From the NCBI GenBank assembly GCA_009924735.1, contig RFQZ01000026.1, positions 1 through 41,369 on the forward strand: a stretch of DNA of 41,369 bases, written 5' to 3'. Origin of the DNA: Flavobacteriia bacterium (lineage in GTDB: Bacteria; Bacteroidota; Bacteroidia; Flavobacteriales_D; Crocinitomicaceae). Both the position numbers and the translations under genes were made by a program. This document shows, in pieces, positions 16,313 through 24,114 of the stretch (the first letter of the stretch is position 1; every line of letters starts with the position of its first letter). Under the pieces are notes generated by a model, which was given only the letters and a program-made list of their open reading frames with translations, was not told the origin of the DNA and ran no database searches.

Positions 16313-16903
16313 ATGATCAGTATTTTCGTTGCCAAACTTGACTTTGGCGTGGATAGCAATCAGTTAAGGACGCTGTTCGAAGAACACGGAAAAGTAAACA
16401 AAGCTTCTGTTGCTACAGACAGAGAAACAGGTAATTCCCGAGGATTTGGATTTGTTGAAATGGAAAACGATGACGAAGGTCACGCTGCCATTCGTGCATT
16501 GGATGGATCCATCGTGAATGGCCGAAACATCGCTGTAAAACAAGCTGAAGAGCGTGGTGACACCCGTGGCAGTCAACCCAGAACTGAACAAAAAGGCGGT
16601 TACCAAAAAAGCAATACAGGAAAACCAGATACCCGAAGCAGCACACCGGGATCTTATTCACCTTCTCCAAGACCTGCAGATGGAATCATTCCAGAAATCG
16701 CCATAGATCCCTTAAAAGAAGTTCGTAAAAAAGTCTCCAAAGACAAAGAGAAAAAAAGCCCCAGCGCAGAAGTTGACAGAAGCAAAAAACCGAAAATGGA
16801 CGCTTACAAAAAAAGCGGCAAAAAAAGTCAGTTTTTTGACGATGACGATGATGAGCTTGAAGGGGGATTGTTCTCATTCTCGGATGAAGAAGACGAAGAT
16901 TAA
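16313..16903 (+). CDS. RRM-type RNA-binding protein with long disordered acidic tail
   Basis: 196 aa. Residues 1-80 form one RNA recognition motif with RNP2 IFVAKL (4-9) and RNP1 SRGFGFVEM (43-51). Most bacterial RRM proteins stop about there; this one continues ~110 residues with a Ser/Thr/Gly/Pro linker, a lysine-rich stretch (KVSKDKEKKSPSAEVDRSKKPK) and an acidic end (FFDDDDDELEGG, SDEEDED). It probably binds single-stranded RNA, possibly as a cold-shock factor; partners are unknown. It has its own 90-base AT-rich leader region. Confidence 0.9.
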   Translation: MISIFVAKLDFGVDSNQLRTLFEEHGKVNKASVATDRETGNSRGFGFVEMENDDEGHAAIRALDGSIVNGRNIAVKQAEERGDTRGSQPRTEQKGGYQKSNTGKPDTRSSTPGSYSPSPRPADGIIPEIAIDPLKEVRKKVSKDKEKKSPSAEVDRSKKPKMDAYKKSGKKSQFFDDDDDELEGGLFSFSDEEDED

Positions 16904-16936
16904 GCATCCCTCCAATCAATTAGGCATTTCTTTTTT

Positions 16937-16944
16937 TACTTTTG
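16937..16944 (+). promoter_or_regulatory. candidate -7 element TACTTTTG before cca
   Basis: Matches TAnnTTTG, and its distance puts transcription start at or next to the ATG at 16951, implying a very short or absent leader. No TTG at the usual upstream spacing, so weak. Confidence 0.35.
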
Positions 16945-16950
16945 CAGCGT

Positions 16951-18381
16951 ATGGTTGAAAGTTACCCGCATTTTCTAAAGCATCCCGTTTTTAAGGTCGC
17001 CTCAGAAATTGCTACTTCGAATGCATTGGAAGCCTACGTAATTGGTGGATTTGTTCGAGATTGTTTTTTGGAAAGACCGTGTAAAGACATAGATATTGTC
17101 GTGGTAGGAGACGGACCAGAATTCGCCCAAAAAGTTGCTGAAAAACTCAAGGTTAAAAAAATCTCCATCTTTAAAAATTTTGGGACCGCACATTTTCGAT
17201 ACAAAGACATCGACGTGGAATTTGTAGGGGCAAGAAAAGAATCCTACGACCGAAACTCCAGAAAACCGGTCACCGCATCTGGTAGCCTTCAAGACGATCA
17301 ATTGCGCCGAGACTTTACCATCAATGCTTTGGCTTTTGACCTTCACCAGGAATCCTATGGAAAACTCATCGATCCCTTCAATGGATTTGAAGACCTCCAA
17401 AAAGGAATACTCAGAACGCCTCAAAATCCTGCCGAAACCTATTCTGACGACCCCCTAAGAATGATGAGGGCCATTCGTTTTGCAACGCAACTGAACTTTT
17501 CCATTGAAAAAAATTCGCTCGAAGCGATTTATGCCGAAAAAGAACGATTAGAGATCGTTTCCATGGAACGCATCATTGATGAAATCAATAAAATCATCCT
17601 CAGCAATGTTCCTTCTCGCGGCTTCAACCTGTTAAATGCTACCGGTTTATTGGAGAAAATATTTCCAGAAATGACACAGCTTCAAGGCATTGAAACCCGC
17701 AATGGAATGAGCCACAAAGACAATTTCTACCATACGCTTGAAGTACTCGACAACCTTTCTGAAAACAGCAAGGACCTTTGGTTGCGCTGGGCAGCCATTC
17801 TACACGACATCGCAAAACCCCCTACGAAAAGATTCGATGACACGGTGGGTTGGACCTTTCATGGCCATGAAGAAATGGGCGCAAGGATGGTGCCCAGAAT
17901 ATTTAAAAAACTTAAGCTGCCGTTAGACGCCAAAATGAAGTACGTCCAAAAAATGGTAAGACTTCACCTCCGCCCCATTGCATTGGTAAAAGGCACCGTT
18001 ACAGATTCTGCCGTAAGACGACTCTTGTCAGAAGCGGGGGATGACATTGATGACCTCATGCTGTTGTGCAATGCCGACATTACCTCGAAAAATGATTTCA
18101 AGGTGAAGAAATTCAAAAAGAATTTTCAATTGGTAGAAGAGAAATTAAGGACCGTAGAAGAGAAAGACCGCATCCGAAATTTCCAACCTCCCATCTCAGG
18201 AGAATTCATCATGAAGTACTTCGGTGTTGGGCCTTGTGCTGAAATTGGATGGATAAAAAACAACATTAAAGAAGCCATTTTGGAAGGGAAAATTGAAAAT
18301 ACCTACGACCAAGCTCTGGCGGAAATGTGTATACTTGGAAATGAAATTGGGCTTAAGCCTGCGAACCAAGTAAATACGTAA
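16951..18381 (+). CDS. cca: CCA tRNA nucleotidyltransferase/poly(A) polymerase-type protein with HD domain
   Basis: 476 aa from the ATG at 16951 (a TTG at 16942 is in frame). The class II nucleotidyltransferase head is clear: YVIGGFVRDCFLERPCKDIDIVVVG (read in parts; GGFVRD and DIDIVV carry the metal ligands), then LRRDFTINALAFDL, DPLRMMRAIRFATQ and the ERI-containing helix MERIIDEINKII. An HD domain follows with LHDIAKPPTKR near residue 285. Adding or repairing the tRNA 3' CCA is the likely role; this matters here since the tRNA-Glu gene does not encode CCA. Confidence 0.9.
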   Translation: MVESYPHFLKHPVFKVASEIATSNALEAYVIGGFVRDCFLERPCKDIDIVVVGDGPEFAQKVAEKLKVKKISIFKNFGTAHFRYKDIDVEFVGARKESYDRNSRKPVTASGSLQDDQLRRDFTINALAFDLHQESYGKLIDPFNGFEDLQKGILRTPQNPAETYSDDPLRMMRAIRFATQLNFSIEKNSLEAIYAEKERLEIVSMERIIDEINKIILSNVPSRGFNLLNATGLLEKIFPEMTQLQGIETRNGMSHKDNFYHTLEVLDNLSENSKDLWLRWAAILHDIAKPPTKRFDDTVGWTFHGHEEMGARMVPRIFKKLKLPLDAKMKYVQKMVRLHLRPIALVKGTVTDSAVRRLLSEAGDDIDDLMLLCNADITSKNDFKVKKFKKNFQLVEEKLRTVEEKDRIRNFQPPISGEFIMKYFGVGPCAEIGWIKNNIKEAILEGKIENTYDQALAEMCILGNEIGLKPANQVNT

Positions 18382-18386
18382 ATTTG
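18379..18386 (+). promoter_or_regulatory. candidate -7 element TAAATTTG overlapping the cca stop codon
   Basis: TAAATTTG fits TAnnTTTG, begins on the TAA stop of the upstream gene and lies 14 bases before the ATG at 18400. A proper -33 TTG is not at the expected spacing. Confidence 0.35.
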
Positions 18387-18399
18387 TAAAAAAAGCACT

Positions 18400-18960
18400 A
18401 TGCCAGGATTAAAATTCAGGGTCTTACTGGATTCAGACGCGAAAGAAGAAGTTTTTAGAGACATCCTGATTTCCAACGACGATCATTTTGAAAGTTTTTA
18501 TAAAGCCATTATGGATGCTTTTGACTTCAAAGGTGACCAAATGGCCAGCATCTATGTTTCCAATGACCAGTGGGACAAAGGGCACGAAATCAATTTAATG
18601 GACATGACCTACGATGACGATGCGTTGGATGCACCAGCAAATGTCATGAACAAAGCCATTATCGGGGATTTTTTAACCGATACAGACCAGAAATTCATTT
18701 TGGTTTACGACTTCTTGAAAATGTGGATTTTTCTTATTGAACTCATTGGCTACGAAGCGGAAGGACCCACAACCCCACAATTGGCGTTAAGCATGGGAAA
18801 AGCCCCTGCAGAAAATTCAAAGGAAGCCCTTGAAGAAGATTTTTTCATCGCAGGAGGGGGTTCGGTTTCAGATGAGGATGAAGATGCGTACGGTTTTGAT
18901 GACTACGACGATGATTACAACGAAGAGGATTTGACGGATTTTAACGACTTAGAATATTAA
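18400..18960 (+). CDS. pRiA4b ORF-3-like (IS1096/TnpR-like) family protein
   Basis: 186 aa. The first ~130 residues have the pRiA4b ORF-3 fold pattern: LKFRVLLDSDAKEEVFRDILI, then DHFESFYKAIMDAFDF and DFLKMWIFLIELIGY. The family is named after a plasmid ORF but chromosomal copies are common in Bacteroidota and carry no sign of mobility here. The tail is strikingly acidic (DEDEDAYGFDDYDDDYNEED). Function unknown. The next gene starts on its stop codon. Confidence 0.82.
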   Translation: MPGLKFRVLLDSDAKEEVFRDILISNDDHFESFYKAIMDAFDFKGDQMASIYVSNDQWDKGHEINLMDMTYDDDALDAPANVMNKAIIGDFLTDTDQKFILVYDFLKMWIFLIELIGYEAEGPTTPQLALSMGKAPAENSKEALEEDFFIAGGGSVSDEDEDAYGFDDYDDDYNEEDLTDFNDLEY

Positions 18961-19667
18961 TGACAGAGAAAGACCCCGTAGGAAAAGCCATTTGGGATTT
19001 TGCAAACACCCGGAAACCAGCAGACATCATTGTATCGTCTGACCTTTGCGAGGACGACATCATTCCTGTTGAAGTACTTTTCAGAAACTTTGAGGACATG
19101 CCCTTGCTGGAACAAAAAGCCATGGAACTGTGTCGAGGAAAAATCTTGGACGTGGGCGCAGGTGCAGGTCCTCATGCAAAATACCTGGATGACAAAGGCT
19201 TTGATGTTTATTCCATTGACAAGTCGAAAGGCGCGGTAGACTACCTAAGGTCTTGTGATTTGAAAGCCGAAAACATTGATTTCTTTGACTTTAAAGAGAC
19301 TGGATTTGATACCATTCTGCTCTTGATGAATGGAATCGGTATTTCGGGGAATTTACAAAACCTAGAGAACACCCTCAAACACGCGAAAACCCTTCTAAAA
19401 CCAGGTGGACAAATTTTATGTGATTCCTCAGATGTATCCTTTCTATACGATGAAGAAGACGGTTCCTTTTGGATGGATTTAAACGCTGAATATTACGGAA
19501 ATTTCAAGTTTCAAATGCACTACAAAAAATGCAATTCAGAGCCCTTTGATTGGCTTTTTGTAGATTACGATCACCTCCATACCGCAGCTATGGAATGTGG
19601 ATTAACAGGAAAACGCATCGCAGAAAGTGACCATCACTATTTGGCTCAATTAACCCTGGAAGCATGA
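18960..19667 (+). CDS. class I SAM-dependent methyltransferase
   Basis: 235 aa. Motif I LDVGAGAGPHAKYL is at about residues 61-74, the acidic strand-2 residue follows in VYSIDKS, and motif II/III is FDTILLLMNGIGISGN, then LLKPGGQILCDSSDVS. The substrate cannot be told from sequence. It overlaps the pRiA4b-like gene by one base and the FKBP gene by four, so the three are translationally coupled. Confidence 0.88.
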   Translation: MTEKDPVGKAIWDFANTRKPADIIVSSDLCEDDIIPVEVLFRNFEDMPLLEQKAMELCRGKILDVGAGAGPHAKYLDDKGFDVYSIDKSKGAVDYLRSCDLKAENIDFFDFKETGFDTILLLMNGIGISGNLQNLENTLKHAKTLLKPGGQILCDSSDVSFLYDEEDGSFWMDLNAEYYGNFKFQMHYKKCNSEPFDWLFVDYDHLHTAAMECGLTGKRIAESDHHYLAQLTLEA

Positions 19668-20116
19668 AGTTAACATTCGTATTCTTGCTGTCACTCTTCC
19701 TTTTTGCCTGTCAAACCTATTCGGACGAACAAATTGACAGTTTTGATAAAAAAATAAGGACCTACACGAAACGGAATAAATTAAAAACCAAGGTTACAGA
19801 TTCAGGACTTCATTACTTGTTTTTTACAAAAGGAGAAGGCAGAAGCGTTAAACTTACCGACAGCGTCCAAGTTACCTATGACTTATCCTTACTCAATGGT
19901 GACCTCATTCAAAAAATGCACAAACCCACCTATTTTTGTTTGCGCGGACTTAACAATGTGATTGTTGGGTGGAAAGAAGGATTGATTGATAAAAAAGTAG
20001 GAGATTCAATACTGGTAATTGTTCCACCCCAATTGGGTTATGGAAAATACGAGGTAAAAGACATCCAAAGCAATGAGATTTTGGTTTACAATATTAAAGT
20101 TTTGGGAATTAAATAA
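19664..20116 (+). CDS. FKBP-type peptidyl-prolyl isomerase lipoprotein
   Basis: 150 aa. The leader MKLTFVFLLSLFLFACQTY holds a lipobox (FLFAC), so the protein is exported and lipid-anchored. The FKBP core is short but recognisable: DSVQVTYDLSLLNGDLI, VIVGWKEGLIDKKVGDSILVIVPPQLGYGK and a final EILVYNIKVLGIK (long stretches read in parts; VGW, PPQLGYG and the last strand are family-conserved). The usual FDSS is LIQK here. A role in folding exported proteins is inferred. Confidence 0.87.
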   Translation: MKLTFVFLLSLFLFACQTYSDEQIDSFDKKIRTYTKRNKLKTKVTDSGLHYLFFTKGEGRSVKLTDSVQVTYDLSLLNGDLIQKMHKPTYFCLRGLNNVIVGWKEGLIDKKVGDSILVIVPPQLGYGKYEVKDIQSNEILVYNIKVLGIK

Positions 20117-20145
20117 AAAGTAATCTCCAAATCAATCTCATTGTG

Positions 20146-20153
20146 TAAATTTG
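20146..20153 (+). promoter_or_regulatory. candidate -7 element TAAATTTG before sucD
   Basis: TAAATTTG fits TAnnTTTG and lies 22 bases before the sucD ATG, in the 59-base gap after the FKBP gene. The upstream -33 element is not clear. Confidence 0.4.
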
Positions 20154-20175
20154 AAGCAGAAAAATAAATGACGGT

Positions 20176-21054
20176 ATGAGTGTATTAGTAAACAAAGATT
20201 CAAAAGTAATCGTACAAGGTTTTACGGGAAGTGAAGGAACTTTCCATGCAGGACAAATGATTGAATACGGAACCAACGTTGTTGGGGGTGTTACGCCAGG
20301 AAAAGGCGGAAACCTACATTTAGATCGCCCAGTTTTTAATACCGTTGCAGAAGCAGTTAAATCTACCCAAGCAGATGTTTCTATTATTTTCGTTCCACCT
20401 CCATTCGCTGCAGATGCAATCATGGAAGCAGCAGAGGCAGGAATAAAAGTAATTGTTTGTATTACTGAAGGAATTCCAGTAAAAGACATGATCAACGCAA
20501 AAGAATACATTAAAGGATTTGATTGTAGATTAATTGGTCCTAACTGTCCAGGTGTTATTTCTGCTGACCAAGCCAAAGTGGGCATCATGCCAGGATTTGT
20601 TTTCAAAAAAGGAAAAATTGGAATCGTTTCTAAATCGGGTACCTTAACCTATGAAGCCGCTGACCAAGTTGCGAAAGCCGGGTTAGGAATTACTACCGCC
20701 ATCGGTATCGGTGGAGACCCAATCATTGGAACGACGACCAAAGAAGCCGTAGAACTTCTTATGAACGATCCTGAAACTGAAGGAATCATCATGATTGGTG
20801 AAATTGGTGGTAACCTTGAAGCCATTGCCGCTCGTTGGATCAAAGAACATGGTACAAAACCTGTAGTTGGATTCATCGCTGGTGAAACCGCTCCGAAAGG
20901 AAGAACAATGGGTCATGCCGGTGCCATCGTAGGTGGAGATGACGATACAGCAGAAGCTAAGAAAAGAATCATGACAGAATGTGGCATTCACGTGGTTGAC
21001 TCTCCTGCTCAAATCGGTTTGAAAATGGCTGAGGTAATGGGCGTATTGGCCTAA
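20176..21054 (+). CDS. sucD: succinyl-CoA synthetase (ADP/GDP-forming) alpha subunit
   Basis: 292 aa, full length. The alpha subunit carries the CoA site ([11 protein letters not shown], residues 15-25; GVTPGKGG at 38-45) and the phosphohistidine H247 in [21 protein letters not shown] and SKSGTLTYE are also diagnostic. It catalyses succinyl-CoA to succinate with substrate-level phosphorylation in the TCA cycle. sucC is not adjacent here, as often in Bacteroidota. It converges on the porin gene with only 14 bases between. Confidence 0.98.
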   Translation: MSVLVNKDSKVIVQGFTGSEGTFHAGQMIEYGTNVVGGVTPGKGGNLHLDRPVFNTVAEAVKSTQADVSIIFVPPPFAADAIMEAAEAGIKVIVCITEGIPVKDMINAKEYIKGFDCRLIGPNCPGVISADQAKVGIMPGFVFKKGKIGIVSKSGTLTYEAADQVAKAGLGITTAIGIGGDPIIGTTTKEAVELLMNDPETEGIIMIGEIGGNLEAIAARWIKEHGTKPVVGFIAGETAPKGRTMGHAGAIVGGDDDTAEAKKRIMTECGIHVVDSPAQIGLKMAEVMGVLA

Positions 21055-21068
21055 CCCTTCTTACTTAC

Positions 21069-22811
21069 TTAATTCCAGAAATCCCAAGTAACCCCTAGCT
21101 TCAATTGCCATGTGGGTATTGGATAATGCGCATAGACATTTTGTGTGCGGTTCATCCAAAAAGATCCGAAATTACTACCCGAAAGAAAAAATCGGAAGGT
21201 TTTCACTTGAAACCCAAGGGTTGCGGACATCCTACTGTAATTCAAAGCTTCATTTCCGATGCTTTGAAAATCAACCGTAGCCATAATGGGTTGAAATCCC
21301 ATCGTTTTGTAACCTGCGAAATATTGACCCGATAAACTCGTGAAAAACGACAATCTTTTTGCCTTAGACAAAACCCCTGTGTAGGCAATGCGACCTCCCA
21401 AACTCCATTTCGGAAGAAACCTTGAGGCATTAGACTGCAACAACACGTCGGCCATCGGATATACCCTTAAACTTTTGATCCCCCACGCTGCTTCAAAATG
21501 CATATTCGTTAATTGTACAGCGCTGCCAGCCCCTTGGTTTGTCCATCCTTGTCCATCAAATTGAAAAACACCTGAAGTTTTCAACAAATCCACCCTCCAC
21601 AAATACCCTAAGGATTTCCAGTTTCCTCGGCTTCCCATACTGAGCAAAAGCATATGCTGCAAAGAAGGATTTGAATTTGAAAAGTGCAAAGTGTTTCCAA
21701 AATACTGTCGCTGAAAAACGCTGGACGCTTCGTTTTTCACATTACCAATTACAAACCAAGTATGGCCTGAAACAATAGGACCAGCTGCATTGAAAGTAAA
21801 AAAAGACGCACCAAATCCACCGGAAAGATTTTTCCGATATTCGAGGTTTGCATCCCAAACGCCTTTGTGGTAAGATGCTTTCGCAAAAACACCTATTTCC
21901 AGTGTATCCATCTGCCTGGTTTTCATTCGAAAACGCCAGTAATCCGCCGTTATACCCGAGGATACACTCAAGCTTTTCTGGCCATACCTCAAGCCCAATT
22001 CATTCGAAGAAGTAACCCATTCCGAGCGGTCATAGGTATACAAACTGTCGGCGTAAATAACAGGATAAAGACCTGACAAAGTATCATTCTCCGCAAATAC
22101 CCTGTTTTTGGTTGACATGGACGTATTCATGAGGAGTCCAAAAAACCGCAGCGAATCCCTGCTTAAAAAGTTGAAATCTTGGTGAAAACGAATGGCATTG
22201 TTGCGAAAAATTGAGGAACAGCTATCCTTGCGTACCGGTAAAAGTGTCAATGGAAAGAGTCCCGCCAAGGAATCTACTTGCACCCCACCACAAAACTGAC
22301 GAAGGTCGTAGAAACTGTTTACATCCAACTGCATGGCATAGCGTTCACCAGATTTTTGGACCAAAAAATGAAGGTTTCGATTGGACCACGTGTTGTTTCG
22401 GATAAAGCCGTTGGCGCCATGTGTTTTCGCTTCTGCGTTGATGATCCATTGTTTTCGAAACGACTGGGCGTACTGAAAATTCAAGTGTTTACTCCCTTGG
22501 GTACCGAAACCATAGGCAAACCCAACATAAGGCAAAGCACTGAAAAAGGCATTGGGATGGTTCTTTTCGAACAAGTGTTGAGAGGAGCCTGAAGGGATGT
22601 AAACGTGTAGGGGATTTAAAAAAGGACTTTGTCCATTTCCGAGGGTGGGGAAAATGCCTTCCGAGGACCGTAAAAAATAATCGAGGGTATCTGTATGACC
22701 CAACATTTGATGATTTCCTTTTAGAGAATCTACCCTTGAAAGTTGGGCATGCGACAAATGGCAAGAAAAGGTAAGAAACAGAATCAGCGCAATAAAGCCG
22801 CTTTTAATCAT
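21069..22811 (-). CDS. putative porin (Porin_10-like outer-membrane beta-barrel)
   Basis: 580 aa from the ATG at 22811; a TTG 15 bases upstream is less likely. A signal peptide (FIALILFLTFSCHLSHAQ) precedes a short linker and then alternating amphipathic strands throughout, rich in aromatic residues, ending YPIPTWQLKLGVTWDFWN, a typical terminal barrel strand. The opening LFEKNHPNAFFSALPYVGFAY with FAYGFGTQGSKHLNFQYAQ matches the Bacteroidota putative-porin family. The transported substrate is unknown. rpsT lies 50 bases upstream on the same strand. Confidence 0.8.
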   Translation of the reverse strand: MIKSGFIALILFLTFSCHLSHAQLSRVDSLKGNHQMLGHTDTLDYFLRSSEGIFPTLGNGQSPFLNPLHVYIPSGSSQHLFEKNHPNAFFSALPYVGFAYGFGTQGSKHLNFQYAQSFRKQWIINAEAKTHGANGFIRNNTWSNRNLHFLVQKSGERYAMQLDVNSFYDLRQFCGGVQVDSLAGLFPLTLLPVRKDSCSSIFRNNAIRFHQDFNFLSRDSLRFFGLLMNTSMSTKNRVFAENDTLSGLYPVIYADSLYTYDRSEWVTSSNELGLRYGQKSLSVSSGITADYWRFRMKTRQMDTLEIGVFAKASYHKGVWDANLEYRKNLSGGFGASFFTFNAAGPIVSGHTWFVIGNVKNEASSVFQRQYFGNTLHFSNSNPSLQHMLLLSMGSRGNWKSLGYLWRVDLLKTSGVFQFDGQGWTNQGAGSAVQLTNMHFEAAWGIKSLRVYPMADVLLQSNASRFLPKWSLGGRIAYTGVLSKAKRLSFFTSLSGQYFAGYKTMGFQPIMATVDFQSIGNEALNYSRMSATLGFQVKTFRFFLSGSNFGSFWMNRTQNVYAHYPIPTWQLKLGVTWDFWN

Positions 22812-22861
22812 GGGACAAACATACAAAAAAGGGAGGAAAGCCCTTTTGAAGATGTAGAAAA

Positions 22862-23113
22862 TTAAAGACTTTTCATGTAAAGTTGCAAACCTGATTTAAG
22901 GTTGGAAGCTTTGTTCTTATGGATGATGTTACGTTTTGCTAATTTATCCAACATGGAGGCTACAGTAGGAAACAATGCAGTTGCCTCAGTAAGATCTTTC
23001 GTCGAACGCAATTTACGAACCGCATTACGCGTCGTTTTGTGTTGGTATTTATTCAATACTCTCTTTGTTTCGTTTGAACGAATTCTTTTAATAGCCGATT
23101 TATGGTTTGCCAT
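22862..23113 (-). CDS. rpsT: 30S ribosomal protein S20
   Basis: 83 aa, all helical and strongly basic: [18 protein letters not shown] at the start and [19 protein letters not shown] near the end are S20 signatures. It binds 16S rRNA early in 30S assembly. It is transcribed between tRNA-Glu and the porin gene, with a good candidate promoter about 15-45 bases upstream. Confidence 0.98.
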   Translation of the reverse strand: MANHKSAIKRIRSNETKRVLNKYQHKTTRNAVRKLRSTKDLTEATALFPTVASMLDKLAKRNIIHKNKASNLKSGLQLYMKSL

Positions 23114-23127
23114 AGCTTAAAATTAAT

Positions 23128-23158
23128 CAAATAAATAAAACCAAGTACCCTTGCAAAA
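23128..23158 (-). promoter_or_regulatory. candidate rpsT promoter (TTG-N18-TTTATTTG)
   Basis: On the minus strand TTTTG is followed after 18 bases by TTTATTTG, close to the Bacteroidota consensus TTG-N17-23-TAnnTTTG with one deviation in the -7 element. It ends 14 bases before the rpsT start codon. Confidence 0.45.
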
Positions 23159-23222
23159 TCTCCTTTGATTTGGAAGAAAAACCTTCTTCTTTCTCAATGG
23201 ATACATGGACCGTCTAGCTTTG

Positions 23223-23294
23223 TAGCCCATAGGAGAATCGAACTCCTGTTACCAGGATGAAAACCTGGCGTCCTAACCACTAGACGAATGGGCC
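23223..23294 (-). tRNA. tRNA-Glu (anticodon TTC)
   Basis: A 72-base cloverleaf on the minus strand. Acceptor arm GGCCCAT pairs with ATGGGCT (terminal G-U), the anticodon stem-loop is CCAGG-TTTTCAT-CCTGG giving anticodon TTC, and the T arm is CAGGAG-TTCGATT-CTCCT. The discriminator is A and CCA is not encoded. No intron. Confidence 0.95.
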
Positions 23295-23368
23295 AAAAAA
23301 TAATTCCCGAATTTGGGAGTGCAAATATACAGATTAAAATAAAAAAGCCAAACCTTACGATTCATTTT

Positions 23369-24067
23369 TTAAGAAAAATCTTCATCTTCGGATTTCAACT
23401 TAAACCCAAGTCTTTTTCCTGTTTGCAATTTCAAGGTTTCTCCCATGTAATGCATTTGATTCACAGTGATTTCGTCCTGGATTTCATACGGAGGGATATA
23501 CAAATCAAAAGACAAGGCATAAGCAAAAGTCATCTGAACCACCAAGGTGCAAATGGCTTCCGACCATAGTTGGCGTTCTGTATCCCTAAAAATCGCTGCC
23601 AATTGGCTTCGTCCTTCGACAAAAAAGTGTTTTTCTTTATTTATAAACAAGCGAGAGATTAGGTAACCTGAGTCTTCCATCCGATTTTGAATCAAAGATT
23701 CCGCAAGGAAATTATACATGTAAATCACCCCGAAATAACCTCTTTTCTCATCTTCCTGGTAATAGGCAGTACCCCAAAACGGATTGGTAACTGGCAAGCG
23801 AAAAACATTCTGATGCAAGGAAAAAACAAGTACATCGCTGCCAATGTAGACATGAATTTCATATTCACCGCGTTCCTTCACAAACAAACGTACCCTTTCA
23901 TCAGGCACCAATTTTCGCAATGCCTCTAATTCGGTTTTAATGGTGGCCTTGATTTCTTTAAAAATGGTTTCAGCATCCGTCGCGATGTCTTGCTTTAACG
24001 CAGATTTGTTTTGAAGCAACTGAACCAATTGCCCTCTGTTTTTTTCTACTGGATTCTCCTTTGACAT
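23369..24067 (-). CDS. conserved-type hypothetical protein
   Basis: 232 aa from the ATG at 24067; an upstream in-frame start at 24178 would run into the divergent gene and is rejected. Predicted soluble. The N-terminal ~60 residues are helical (NKSALKQDIATDAETIFKEI), the rest mixed alpha/beta with aromatic patches (FWGTAYYQEDEKRGYFGVIY). I do not recognise a family or an active site. It is divergent from the LtaS-like gene with 47 bases between the starts. Confidence 0.75.
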   Translation of the reverse strand: MSKENPVEKNRGQLVQLLQNKSALKQDIATDAETIFKEIKATIKTELEALRKLVPDERVRLFVKERGEYEIHVYIGSDVLVFSLHQNVFRLPVTNPFWGTAYYQEDEKRGYFGVIYMYNFLAESLIQNRMEDSGYLISRLFINKEKHFFVEGRSQLAAIFRDTERQLWSEAICTLVVQMTFAYALSFDLYIPPYEIQDEITVNQMHYMGETLKLQTGKRLGFKLKSEDEDFS

Positions 24068-24114
24068 CGTTTCTTTTTTACAAAGATAAAGATACTTTTC
24101 TCTAATTTGGTACT

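Noticed and set aside
18400-18960. Mobile element because of a pRiA4b ORF-3/IS1096-like protein
   Set aside because: No transposase, no terminal repeats and a tight overlap with its neighbours; the family is commonly chromosomal.
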